This document shows, piece after piece, positions 42,960 through 51,678 of a DNA stretch of 64,000 bases; the stretch's first letter is position 1; each line of letters begins with the position of its first letter. The stretch spans positions 1 to 64,000 of the forward strand of contig JACPQR010000194.1 of assembly GCA_016190375.1 (NCBI GenBank), in the 5' to 3' direction. The stretch comes from Deltaproteobacteria bacterium (GTDB lineage: Bacteria > Myxococcota_A > Polyangia > JACPQR01). A model generated the notes under the pieces. The model had not been told where the DNA came from, ran no database searches, and saw only the letters and a program-made list of their open reading frames with translations. A program made the translations under genes and the position numbers.

Positions 42960-43325
42960 ATGTTTGGCTACCGTTCGCCGCAAATGATGGACTCACGGGG
43001 CGCCAACCGCCGCCGCCACTTCCGGTCCCGGGTCGTCGCGCGGTGCTGGATCGAGAGGGAGAACGTGACCCTCTTCGGGCGCGTCGTGGACCTCGGCGAG
43101 GGAGGTCTATTCCTGCGAACCGCCGTCGTGCTCCCGCCGGGTACGGACGTCAACGTCCACCTGCGCCCTGCCGGTGGCGGCGAGACCATCCGCGCGCGCG
43201 GGACGGTGGCGTGGGTCGGCTTCCGGAACGACGGCGACGGCCGGACCCGCGGTCTCGGCATCGCCTTCGATCGCATCGAGGAGGGCGAGCCCCAGCTTCA
43301 CGCGATCCTGGCCGCGGCGCCGTAG
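42960..43325 (+). CDS. PilZ-domain protein
   Basis: 121 residues, a stand-alone PilZ domain that may bind cyclic-di-GMP. It has an RxxxR element (RRRHFR) near the N-terminus and DLGEGGLFL in place of the usual D/NxSxxG, so the Ser of the consensus is Gly. ATG 42984 is a possible later start (113 residues). A HD-GYP phosphodiesterase gene lies 4 kb downstream. Confidence 0.85.
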   Translation: MFGYRSPQMMDSRGANRRRHFRSRVVARCWIERENVTLFGRVVDLGEGGLFLRTAVVLPPGTDVNVHLRPAGGGETIRARGTVAWVGFRNDGDGRTRGLGIAFDRIEEGEPQLHAILAAAP

Positions 43326-43364
43326 CACCTGGCGCCCATCTGGCCCCGGCGATAGGTTCTGGCC

Positions 43365-43997
43365 ATGCCGCACGGGAACGGGAACGGGTACGGGTACGGG
43401 TACGGGAACGGGAACGGGTGGACGGCGACTGTCGTCGCGGCAGCGCTCTCGACGGTGTTGGTCGGCTGCAGCCAGGGTGGACGGAGGGGCGACGCGGCGA
43501 CGGCGGCGGCGGACCCGCCAGCGCGATTGACGCTGACGAGCTCCGTGTTCTCGGACGGGAGCACGATTCCCGTGCGACACACGGCCGACGCGGAGGACCT
43601 CTCGCCTCCCCTTCGCTGGAGCGCACCGCCAGCGGGGACCGCGGAGCTCGCGCTGGTGTGCCACGATCCCGATGCCCCCCGTCCCGGCGGCTGGGTCCAC
43701 TGGGTGATCTTCGGTCTGTCCCCGGCGCTCCGCGAGCTCCCCGAGGACGTCGACAAGATCGCCAGGCCCTCCGATGTATCCGGCGCGGTCCAGGGCACGA
43801 ACGACTTCGGGGACACCTCGTGGGGCGGACCTTCGCCACCGCGAGGCCACGGCGTCCACCACTACCACTTCGTGCTATACGCGCTGGACCGCCCGAGCGG
43901 GCTCGCACGGGGCGCGAGGATGGCCGAGCTCGAGTCCGCAATCAGAGGACACATCCTCGCGCGGGGCGAGCTCGTCGGGACGTACGAGCGGCGCTGA
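43365..43997 (+). CDS. PEBP (YbhB/YbcL-like) lipoprotein
   Basis: 210 residues. Lipobox LVGC (about 32-35), then a phosphatidylethanolamine-binding-protein fold: ALVCHDPDAP, GWVHWVIFGL and YHFVLYALD. The first 18 residues are an odd alternation of Gly with Asn or Tyr, encoded by a hexamer repeat (43374-43418) directly after the ATG. A start after the repeat would lack a good codon. It converges with the HEAT-repeat gene. Confidence 0.87.
   Translation: MPHGNGNGYGYGYGNGNGWTATVVAAALSTVLVGCSQGGRRGDAATAAADPPARLTLTSSVFSDGSTIPVRHTADAEDLSPPLRWSAPPAGTAELALVCHDPDAPRPGGWVHWVIFGLSPALRELPEDVDKIARPSDVSGAVQGTNDFGDTSWGGPSPPRGHGVHHYHFVLYALDRPSGLARGARMAELESAIRGHILARGELVGTYERR
43374..43418 (+). repeat. Hexamer microsatellite (GGGAAC/GGGTAC)n at the PEBP start
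   Basis: Seven hexamers, in the order AAC, AAC, TAC, TAC, TAC, AAC, AAC after GGG, and a final GGG. The order is symmetric. They begin nine bases after the ATG and translate to Gly-Asn/Gly-Tyr dipeptides; copy-number change keeps the frame. Confidence 0.85.
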
Positions 43998-44019
43998 ACG
44001 CCGAACGACGTTCGATGTT

Positions 44020-45324
44020 CTAGAGACTCCGCCTCAGGATCGCCCGCGCCGCCGCCACGCGCACGGAAGGGTCCGCGTCGACGAGGAGAGACCGGACGCG
44101 CTCCCGGGCGCCGATGCGCTCCCCGACCACGTACACGGCCAGCCCGCGCAAGCTGGCCGAGGGTGACGCGAGCTGCCGAGCCGCGGTCGGCAGCCCGCGG
44201 CGATCCCTGAGCTCCGAGAAGGCGGCCGCAGCCTGCAGCGCGATGGCGGGATCCGCCTCGACCGCGAGGAGCTCTTTCAGCACTCGGGTCGCGGCCGATC
44301 TGTCGGCGGGCGAAGAACGCGCGAGCCCCGCGGCAGCTCTGAGGCGAATCTCGGGCGAGCTGTCGGCGAGCAGCGTACGCACGTCCTGTCGCAGCGCCCG
44401 GAGCCCGGAGGCCGCGACCGCCGCCTGCAGGCGTGTCGAGACGGGTCCGGTCTCGAGTGCCCGAGCGAGATAGGCCATGGCGTCGGGATCCTCGGGCGCG
44501 AGCAGCCTCGCCGCCTCGATCCCCGCGGGCGAGGGCTCGCCGCTGGCGGTGCGTCTCAGTATCTCGTGGACACGGAGGCGCAGGGGACGACCCGCGCGCG
44601 CCTCGACGCGGGCCAGAGACGCGACGGCGGCGACCTGGACCGAGATGCTGGGATCCGACGAAAGAGCCTGCTCGAGCGCCTCGACCGCGGCTTCTCCATG
44701 GCGCGCGATGAACCGGGCCGCGGCGGCGCGCACCTCGGCGACCGGATCGTGGCGGAGCACGTCTCGCATCGGGCCGAGCTGCGCCACGGGCTCTTCCAGC
44801 GGGGCGAGCGCCAGAGAGTCGAGGGCGGACCGCCGAACCGCGGCGTCGACGTCCAGGACCATCGCCTCGACCTCGCCCCACCTCTCCTCCTCACGCAGCC
44901 AGACGAGCGAGGAGCTGCGTGCCTCCGGGTACGGAGAACGGACGGACTTCTGGAGCCGCGAGGCCTGATCGTCCTCTCCGATCCTGAGGAGCGCTCCCAG
45001 CGCGCGCGAGGCGATCGGCTCGGGGTCGCCGGTCAACCTCACGAGCCACGGCCGCCCCTCCTCGCCGAGCGCGCCCAGGGCGACGAAGGCCCTGTCGCGA
45101 ACGGATCGATCGGGGGACCGCGCCGCATGGACGAGGACGGTGCCCGCGATCCGCTCGAGCGCCTCGAGCCGGTCGGGGCGCCGCCGCTTCACCATCGTCT
45201 CGTAGCGCTTCAGGGCACCCGCGACGTCGCCGCGGCCAAGGGGAGCCTCGACGCGGGCGAGACCAGGGTTCTGGGCACAACCGGCGATAGCTACGAGGGC
45301 GGCAAGAACGGTCGCGCTTCTCAT
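44020..45324 (-). CDS. HEAT-repeat lipoprotein
   Basis: 434 residues from ATG 45324, chosen because the lipobox IAGC (about 13-16) then falls at signal-peptide distance; the longer frame adds 12 residues. From residue 60 on it is a solenoid of about 30-residue helical pairs with Asp-x-x-Val-Arg turns (SPEIRLRAAAG, DPSVRVAAARA), typical of HEAT/PBS repeats used as protein-binding scaffolds. Location is probably the outer membrane, facing the periplasm. Partner unknown. Confidence 0.85.
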   Translation of the reverse strand: MRSATVLAALVAIAGCAQNPGLARVEAPLGRGDVAGALKRYETMVKRRRPDRLEALERIAGTVLVHAARSPDRSVRDRAFVALGALGEEGRPWLVRLTGDPEPIASRALGALLRIGEDDQASRLQKSVRSPYPEARSSSLVWLREEERWGEVEAMVLDVDAAVRRSALDSLALAPLEEPVAQLGPMRDVLRHDPVAEVRAAAARFIARHGEAAVEALEQALSSDPSISVQVAAVASLARVEARAGRPLRLRVHEILRRTASGEPSPAGIEAARLLAPEDPDAMAYLARALETGPVSTRLQAAVAASGLRALRQDVRTLLADSSPEIRLRAAAGLARSSPADRSAATRVLKELLAVEADPAIALQAAAAFSELRDRRGLPTAARQLASPSASLRGLAVYVVGERIGARERVRSLLVDADPSVRVAAARAILRRSL

Positions 45325-45398
45325 GCCCTGATAACCGGCCGCACGGACGATCCTTACCACGTACCCGAGCGCCGGGCAGTTGATAGTATCCCGGCGCC

Positions 45399-46346
45399 TT
45401 GGTCCCCTCCCCCTCCATCGCGGTCCTGTGCAACCCGCGCGCTCGGGGAGCCGCTCGCGACCCGATGCTCCCCGATCGGCTCCGGCGGATCACCGGCCAT
45501 CTGGGGCTCGTGAAGGTGACGTGGGACGTCGAGGCGATCCCCGACGCCGTCGACGCCTCGAGGAAGGCCGGCTGCACGGTCTACGCGGTGTGCGGGGGCG
45601 ATGGAGCCTCGATGCACGTCCTCTCGGCGCTGCGATCCTGCTTCGGGAGCGCAATGCCGCCCGTCGCGCTCTTGCCGGCGGGGACGGTCAACACGGTAGC
45701 GCGGAGGATCGGGGTCCAGGGCAACGCCGAGGCGGCGCTGCGAAGGCTCGTCGCCATGCTGGAGTCCGGCGCCCAGCTCCCGCTCGTCGAGCACGACACC
45801 CTCGAGGTCGGCCCGCTCGAGGGACCTTCGCGCGTCGGGTTCATCTTCGGCGCCGGGCTCGTGAGCTCGTTCTTCGAGCTGTACAGCCAGGCGAACATGT
45901 CGGGCCGTCTCTGGGCCGCGGCTCAGATCGGTCGGATCTTCGTCGGATCCTTCGTCGGCTCCGGGTTCGCCTCGCGCGTCATCGCGCCAGTCGAGGCGAC
46001 GCTGTCGATCGACGGAGAAGCGAGCCCCCTCGAGCGCTTCACGCTCCTCCTGGCGTCCACGCTTCGCGACGTCGGGCTGGGGTTACGCGTGACCTACAGG
46101 GCAGGGTCGGCTCCGGGGAAGTTCCACATCGTCGGAACGGACCTTCCGGCTACACGCCTCGGACCCCAGCTCACCCGGGTGTTGCGAGGACAGCGGCTCG
46201 CCGCCGAGCCCCTCGTCGACGCGGTCGCTGGCCAGGCCCTGCTGAGCTTCGGGGCCGAGGCGCGATACCTCCTGGACGGCGAGCTCTTCGCCGCCCAGAG
46301 CGTGCAGGTCAGGGCCGGACCGCGGGTTCGTTTCGCCGTGCCGTGA
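45399..46346 (+). CDS. Diacylglycerol/sphingosine kinase-family lipid kinase
   Basis: 315 residues. DAGK catalytic motifs CGGDGASMHVL and LPAGTVNTVAR (nucleotide-binding GGDG and PxGT) are present, with a C-terminal beta domain as in YegS/DgkB. It phosphorylates a lipid alcohol with ATP. The frame begins at TTG 45399, near a TTGATAGTATC element; no better start lies downstream before the domain. It is divergent from the HEAT gene and 52 bp upstream of phoH. Confidence 0.88.
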   Translation: MVPSPSIAVLCNPRARGAARDPMLPDRLRRITGHLGLVKVTWDVEAIPDAVDASRKAGCTVYAVCGGDGASMHVLSALRSCFGSAMPPVALLPAGTVNTVARRIGVQGNAEAALRRLVAMLESGAQLPLVEHDTLEVGPLEGPSRVGFIFGAGLVSSFFELYSQANMSGRLWAAAQIGRIFVGSFVGSGFASRVIAPVEATLSIDGEASPLERFTLLLASTLRDVGLGLRVTYRAGSAPGKFHIVGTDLPATRLGPQLTRVLRGQRLAAEPLVDAVAGQALLSFGAEARYLLDGELFAAQSVQVRAGPRVRFAVP

Positions 46347-46398
46347 GAAACCGAGAAACCGTGATCCGTCCCCATTATCTGCTACCCTTGCCGTCGGT

Positions 46399-47415
46399 AT
46401 GACCCGCCCCGTTCTTCATCCGGGAGCCGCGGCGACCGCGGAGCTCCAGCTCGACGACGTCAGCGTCCTCCAGGAGGTCCTGGGGCCTTCATCGAACCAC
46501 CTCAAGATCGTCGAGCGCGAGCTCGGGATCACCGTCGGAGCGCGCGGCAACCGCATCCTCCTGCAGGGCAGAAGGGCGGAGGTCGCCCTGGCGGAACGCG
46601 CCCTTGGTGAGCTCGCCGGCCTCGTGGCCTCGGGGCTGCGCATCGGGCCGGCCGACGTGACCCGGGCGATCCGGATGCTCCTCGAGACACCGGACGTGAA
46701 GCTCCGCGAGGTCTTCAACGACGTGGTCCTGGTCGCCACGAACCGGCGGGTCATCACGCCCAAGGGGGTCGCGCAGAAGCGGTACATCGAGCTGATGCGC
46801 CAGTTCGACATCGTCTTCGGGATCGGTCCGGCCGGCACGGGCAAGACCTACCTCGCGATGGCGATGGCCGTGGCTCAGCTCCAGTCCAAGGCGGTCAAGC
46901 GGATCGTGCTCACCAGGCCGGCGGTCGAGGCCGGCGAGAAGCTCGGATTCTTGCCCGGCGACATGATCGAGAAGGTCAACCCGTACCTCAGGCCGCTGTA
47001 CGACGCGCTTCACGACATGATGGACCTCGAGAAGGCCCAGGCGTTGATCGCTCGGGGTCAGATCGAGGTCGCCCCGCTCGCGTTCATGCGCGGGAGGACC
47101 CTGAACGACTCCTTCGTGATCCTCGACGAGGCGCAGAACACGACGCCCGAGCAGATGAAGATGTTCCTGACCCGGCTCGGCTTCGACTCGAAGGCGGTGA
47201 TCACGGGTGACATCACGCAGGTCGACCTGCCGGACGGGCGCAGGTCGGGGCTGCACGAGGCTCGGGCCCTGCTCGAGGAGATCGAGGGGATCGGGTTCTG
47301 CTACTTCTCCGACACGGACGTGGTGCGTCATCCCCTCATCCAGGCGATCATCCGGGCCTACGACGCCAAGGACGCCAGCCGAAGCAAGGGCACCACGGAA
47401 GATGGCAACGAATAG
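46399..47415 (+). CDS. phoH: PhoH-like ATPase
   Basis: 338 residues, a P-loop ATPase of the PhoH/YbeZ family that is linked to RNA and ribosome maturation. Walker A GPAGTGKT at about 144-151 (K149/T151 region), a Walker B VILDEAQNTTPEQ and the GDITQVDLP sensor motif. The N-terminal 100 residues form a KH-like domain. Usually ybeY follows; here the next gene is a GAF/HD-GYP protein that overlaps by 14 bp, an unusual neighbour. Confidence 0.94.
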   Translation: MTRPVLHPGAAATAELQLDDVSVLQEVLGPSSNHLKIVERELGITVGARGNRILLQGRRAEVALAERALGELAGLVASGLRIGPADVTRAIRMLLETPDVKLREVFNDVVLVATNRRVITPKGVAQKRYIELMRQFDIVFGIGPAGTGKTYLAMAMAVAQLQSKAVKRIVLTRPAVEAGEKLGFLPGDMIEKVNPYLRPLYDALHDMMDLEKAQALIARGQIEVAPLAFMRGRTLNDSFVILDEAQNTTPEQMKMFLTRLGFDSKAVITGDITQVDLPDGRRSGLHEARALLEEIEGIGFCYFSDTDVVRHPLIQAIIRAYDAKDASRSKGTTEDGNE

Positions 47416-49363
47416 GGCGGACCTGGTCGACGACCGGTTGACCCCGATCGAGCACCTCCTCGGGCGGGACCCGAGGTTCGCGGACTATGCGATCGCGAAG
47501 CGTCGGGCGGGCTACATCGAGATCGTCCGCGGCGAGCAAGCCATCGCCATTTGCGACGAGTCGCTCCGCGATGCCGATCCTGCCCGACTCCACCGTGCCC
47601 TGGATCGGGTCAGCTCGGGCGACGCGGCCGTCCTCGTGGTGGGCGAGCCGGACGACGCCGACCTCGGGGCGCTCCTGCAGAAGGGGGTCTACGACTTCAT
47701 CCCTGCGGGCTCGACCGCGGGCCGCCTTCAGATCGCGCTCCGCAACGCCTGGGAGCATCTGGAGGTGCGGGCGCGCGCGGAGAGCCGGGGTCGGTGGCTC
47801 CGCCGCTATCGCTACGAGATCGGCGAGCTGATCGAGATCGCACGCGCCCTGACCAGCGAGCGCGATCTGGACCGGCTTCTCTCGATCATCCTCGAGAAGA
47901 GCCGCTTCATCACGGGCGCCGACGCCGGGAGCATCTACGTGGTCGAGGGCTCGGACCCCGACGTCCTGAAGCGGCAGCTTCACTTCAAGCTCTCGCAGAA
48001 CGACTCGCTCGACTTCCCGTCGCGCGAGTTCCGGATGCCGATCTCGACCCGGTCCGTCGCGGGGGCCGCGGCGGTTCACCGCAAGTTCATCACCGTCGAC
48101 GATGCCTATCTGCTCGGTGAGGGCAGCGAGCTCAAGTTCGACAAGAGCTTCGACCTGAAGGTCGGCTACAGGACGAAGTCCATGCTCGCGGCGCCCCTCA
48201 TCAGCCACTCGGACGACGTGATCGGCGTCATCCAGCTCATCAACAAGAAGAGGGACCCGGATCGCAAGCTGCTCGGCCCCGAGGACGTCGAGGAGCAGGT
48301 CATTCCCTTCGACGACAGGAGCGAGGAGCTGCTCGCGACGCTGGCCGCCCAGGCGGGCATCTCGCTCGAGAACGCGATCCTCTACGAAGAGATCCGGCGG
48401 ATCTTCGAGGGCTTCGTCAGGGCATCCGTCCACGCGATCGAGCAACGCGACCCGTCGACGAGCGGCCACAGCCTGCGCGTCTCCGTGCTCTCGGTCGGCC
48501 TCGCCGAGAAGGTCGACCGCGTCGACGAGGGGCCGTACCGGACCGTCCGCTTCTCCCGCGGGGAGCTTCGCGAGCTCGAGTACGCCGCGATGCTCCACGA
48601 CTTCGGCAAGGTCGGGGTCCGGGAGCAAGTGCTGGTCAAGGCCAAGAAGCTCTACGCCGACCAGCTCATGCTGATCCGTGCGCGGTTCGACTTCATCGCG
48701 CGGTCGATCGACGCTCACTCGGCCGAGGCGAAGATGCGCGTGATCGAGAGGGGCGGCAGCGCCGCCGATCTCGCGGCGGTCGAGGCCGAGACGGCCCGCC
48801 GCCGTGGCGAGCTCGACGAGTGCTGGCGCCTCGTGCGCGAGGCCAACGAACCGACCGTCCTGACCGAGGGCGACTTCCGCAGGATCGAGGAGATCTCGAA
48901 GCTCACGTACGTGGACCTCGACGGCACCCTGCGGCCGTACCTTCTGCCCGCGGAGACCCAGTGTCTCGGGGTGCAGCGGGGGTCCTTGACCCAGCTCGAG
49001 CGCGAGGAGATCCAGTCGCACGTCGTGCACACGTTCAACTTCCTGTCGCGGATACCCTGGGGGAAGAGCTTCAAGGGCGTGCCGCTGATCGCCGGCGCCC
49101 ATCACGAACGGCTGGACGGCACGGGCTATCCGAACCAGCTCACCGCCGACGCCATCCCGATCCAGGCCAAGATCATGTCGATCGTCGACATCTACGACGC
49201 GCTGACCGCCTCCGACCGGCCGTACAAGAAGGCCGTGCCGCCGGAGCGGGCGCTGTCGATCCTGGACTTCGAGGTCAAGGACCGGCACCTCGACCCAGAG
49301 CTCGTCAGGATCTTCCGCGAGGCTGAGGTCTACCGGCTCGTCGAGGGTCAGCTCACTTATTGA
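47402..49363 (+). CDS. GAF-domain HD-GYP cyclic-di-GMP phosphodiesterase
   Basis: 653 residues. N-terminal about 115 residues resemble a receiver-like fold without clear phosphoacceptor motifs; a GAF domain follows (about 140-330). The HD-GYP catalytic domain has SGHSLRVS, HDFGK (H399-D400) and HHERLDGTGYP (from 567). The distance between HD and HHE is 167 residues, about 100 more than usual; the insert is charged and helical. It hydrolyses cyclic-di-GMP if intact. The start overlaps phoH by 14 bp, and its stop carries the ribosome site of the next gene. Confidence 0.92.
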   Translation: MATNRADLVDDRLTPIEHLLGRDPRFADYAIAKRRAGYIEIVRGEQAIAICDESLRDADPARLHRALDRVSSGDAAVLVVGEPDDADLGALLQKGVYDFIPAGSTAGRLQIALRNAWEHLEVRARAESRGRWLRRYRYEIGELIEIARALTSERDLDRLLSIILEKSRFITGADAGSIYVVEGSDPDVLKRQLHFKLSQNDSLDFPSREFRMPISTRSVAGAAAVHRKFITVDDAYLLGEGSELKFDKSFDLKVGYRTKSMLAAPLISHSDDVIGVIQLINKKRDPDRKLLGPEDVEEQVIPFDDRSEELLATLAAQAGISLENAILYEEIRRIFEGFVRASVHAIEQRDPSTSGHSLRVSVLSVGLAEKVDRVDEGPYRTVRFSRGELRELEYAAMLHDFGKVGVREQVLVKAKKLYADQLMLIRARFDFIARSIDAHSAEAKMRVIERGGSAADLAAVEAETARRRGELDECWRLVREANEPTVLTEGDFRRIEEISKLTYVDLDGTLRPYLLPAETQCLGVQRGSLTQLEREEIQSHVVHTFNFLSRIPWGKSFKGVPLIAGAHHERLDGTGYPNQLTADAIPIQAKIMSIVDIYDALTASDRPYKKAVPPERALSILDFEVKDRHLDPELVRIFREAEVYRLVEGQLTY

Positions 49364-49374
49364 AGGAGATCTTC

Positions 49375-50274
49375 ATGTCGCGACTGTGGACCGTCCTCTC
49401 CCTGGCTGTGGCCGCGGTTTTTTGGGGCTTCGCCCCGGGGTGCGCCTCGGAGAAGTCGAACGGGGACGGCGACGCCGACTCCGACGCCGACTCCGACGCC
49501 GACTCCGACGCGGACGGCGGCGTGCGCGAGTGCTCGCTCGCCGATGCGCTGGCCACCTGCGACCTGGACGGCGCCGACACCGCCCCGGAGCTCCTCGATC
49601 CGGGCTGCGATTTGAGCGCTCACACGCTGCGGTTGGACGCCGTGCTCGCCGACGCGGGGCGCGACCTCGACGGACGGATCGCCGAACCCGCGTTGAGCCT
49701 CTCGATCAGCCCGCGCGATCGGGACACCTTCCCCTTGAGCCCCGACGTGGCCGCCTACGTGAACGGCTGCGAGATCCCCCACGACCCGGTCCTCGAGTAC
49801 ACCTGGACGATGGACGCGGCCTCGATGAACTTCGTCCTGACCGGAGGCAAGCACTACGTCTTCGAGGTCCGGGAGCTGGGCGAGATCGGACAGGCTCGCT
49901 TGTTCTACCGCGAGGACATCGTCATGCCGGCGGTCCTGCCGAACCTCGTGACGCCGGCGGAGGATGCGGAGCTGCCCGATCCGGCGTCCGACGCCTGCAG
50001 GCGCGGCTGCCAGGTGGACGCTACGTGGGACCCGTTCGACGTGTCGCAGGCCGCCTGGGCAGTCACGTCGTCGATCGAGCTGCGCGCCTGGCTCGTGGGG
50101 GGCACGCGGGTGATGGAGGACGAGTGCGCCTTGCGCGAGAACCTCGACGGCACGGAGGGCACGGACCGGTTCACCTGCGGGGCGTACAACGAGTGGGACT
50201 GGATCCTGATGATCACGCGTCTGTCCAGTAGCTCCAACGCGGTCACGATCAACGTGGCGCGGCACGTCAACTGA
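49375..50274 (+). CDS. Lipoprotein with Asp-rich tether, function unknown
   Basis: 299 residues. ATG 49375 has AAGGAG at 49363-49368 overlapping the HD-GYP stop. The signal ends in a PGC lipobox-like site (about 23-25). It is followed by an Asp tether (DADSDADSDADSD) encoded by three perfect copies of a 12-mer (49471-49506). The folded part has six or so Cys (CSLADALATC, CDLSAHTL, CRRGCQ) and no known domain. It resembles the 15578 lipoprotein in layout. Confidence 0.85.
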   Translation: MSRLWTVLSLAVAAVFWGFAPGCASEKSNGDGDADSDADSDADSDADGGVRECSLADALATCDLDGADTAPELLDPGCDLSAHTLRLDAVLADAGRDLDGRIAEPALSLSISPRDRDTFPLSPDVAAYVNGCEIPHDPVLEYTWTMDAASMNFVLTGGKHYVFEVRELGEIGQARLFYREDIVMPAVLPNLVTPAEDAELPDPASDACRRGCQVDATWDPFDVSQAAWAVTSSIELRAWLVGGTRVMEDECALRENLDGTEGTDRFTCGAYNEWDWILMITRLSSSSNAVTINVARHVN

Positions 50275-50340
50275 GAGCCTCGCGAAAAGTCGCGATGGAC
50301 TCAGGTGCTCGCATCGACATAGTATTCGCCGCGTAGGCCG

Positions 50341-51678
50341 GTGAGTCAGCACACACAGACGAGAGTCTCCTCGGGCGTCCTGTACACCGAAGGCGGCACG
50401 GGCGATCTGAAGCTGCGTCGCTTCCTCGTGCGCGTCTCGACCGGGCCGGACCGCGGCAAGGAGATCCTCCTCGAAGAGGGGACCCTGCTCGTCGGCAGCC
50501 ACCCGGACAACGACTTCGTCCTGACCGATACGACCGTCTCGCGTTACCACCTCGAGCTGCGGCTCTTGCCGTCCGGTATCCAGGCTCGGGACCACGGCAG
50601 CCGCAACGGCACTCGCTTCCAGGGCTCGAAGATCGAGGCGATCGTCATGCCGCCGATGGGTGGCGCCCTGAAGCTCGGGGACACGGAGCTGCAGATCGTC
50701 CCCTCGGACGTCGCGGTGCCGCTCCCGCCGTCGGAGGCCGACCACTTCGGGGACCTTCTGGGCAAGAGCCTGTCCATGCGCGAGGCGTTCGCAGTGCTGG
50801 AGCGCGTCGCGACCTCGCCGTCGACGGTCATGCTCGAGGGCGAGACGGGCACCGGCAAGGAGCTCGCCGCCCGGGGGCTGCACGACGCGAGCCAGCGTGC
50901 CAAGGCACCGTTCGTCGTCGTCGACTGCAGCGCCGCCAACCCGAACCTCCTCCTGGCCGAGCTGTTCGGTCACACGGCAGGCGCCTTCACCGGAGCGGAC
51001 CGGGAGCGGACCGGCCTCATCGAATCCTCGAACGGCGGGACCCTCTTCCTCGACGAGATCGGTGAGCTTCCGGTCGACCTGCAGCCGCAGCTCTTGCGGG
51101 TGCTCGAGCGCCACGAGGTCCGCCGCATCGGCGAGGCCACGATGCGCCCCGTCGACTTCCGGCTCATCGCGGCGACGAACCGCGATCTCGACGAGGAGGT
51201 GAAGAACGGCCGCTTCCGGACCGACCTCTTCTACCGGATCGCGGTGGTCCGGGTCCGGCTCCCTCCCCTGCGCGAGAGACGCGACGACATCCCGATGCTC
51301 ATCCGCCACATCCTCTCGCGGTCGCGGTCGGGCGCCGGGACCTTCGAGCCTTCGCGAGAGATGATTGGCGCGATGATGGCCTACGACTGGCCGGGCAACG
51401 TCAGGGAGCTGCGCAACGTCGTGGAGCGGGGCCTTCATCTGCCGATCGAGTCCCTGGACGGCAAGCGCCGCTCCCGGACCAGCTCGCCGGACGAGGTCCT
51501 GCACCTGCCCTTCAAGGAGGCCAAGGGCAAGCTCGTCGACACGTTCGAACGCGAGTACCTGCTGCACCTCCTCAAGCGGCACGGCGGCAACGTGTCGCGG
51601 GCCGCCGAGGAGGCGGGCATCGAGAGGAACTACGTCCACCGGCTGATGAAGAAGCACGGGATGGGATCCAAGGCATGA
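50341..51678 (+). CDS. FHA-domain sigma-54-dependent activator 1
   Basis: 445 residues from GTG 50341. N-terminal FHA domain (about 45-120: LLVGSHPDNDFVLTD, VSRYHLEL, GSRNGT) reads phospho-threonine, so the activator is probably controlled by a Ser/Thr kinase. The AAA domain has Walker A GETGTGKE (167-174), the sigma-54-contact loop GAFTGA (214-219) and LDEIGELP; a Fis-type HTH (GNVSRAAEEAGIERNYVHR) ends it. No receiver domain. Its stop overlaps the next gene by four bases. Confidence 0.95.
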   Translation: MSQHTQTRVSSGVLYTEGGTGDLKLRRFLVRVSTGPDRGKEILLEEGTLLVGSHPDNDFVLTDTTVSRYHLELRLLPSGIQARDHGSRNGTRFQGSKIEAIVMPPMGGALKLGDTELQIVPSDVAVPLPPSEADHFGDLLGKSLSMREAFAVLERVATSPSTVMLEGETGTGKELAARGLHDASQRAKAPFVVVDCSAANPNLLLAELFGHTAGAFTGADRERTGLIESSNGGTLFLDEIGELPVDLQPQLLRVLERHEVRRIGEATMRPVDFRLIAATNRDLDEEVKNGRFRTDLFYRIAVVRVRLPPLRERRDDIPMLIRHILSRSRSGAGTFEPSREMIGAMMAYDWPGNVRELRNVVERGLHLPIESLDGKRRSRTSSPDEVLHLPFKEAKGKLVDTFEREYLLHLLKRHGGNVSRAAEEAGIERNYVHRLMKKHGMGSKA

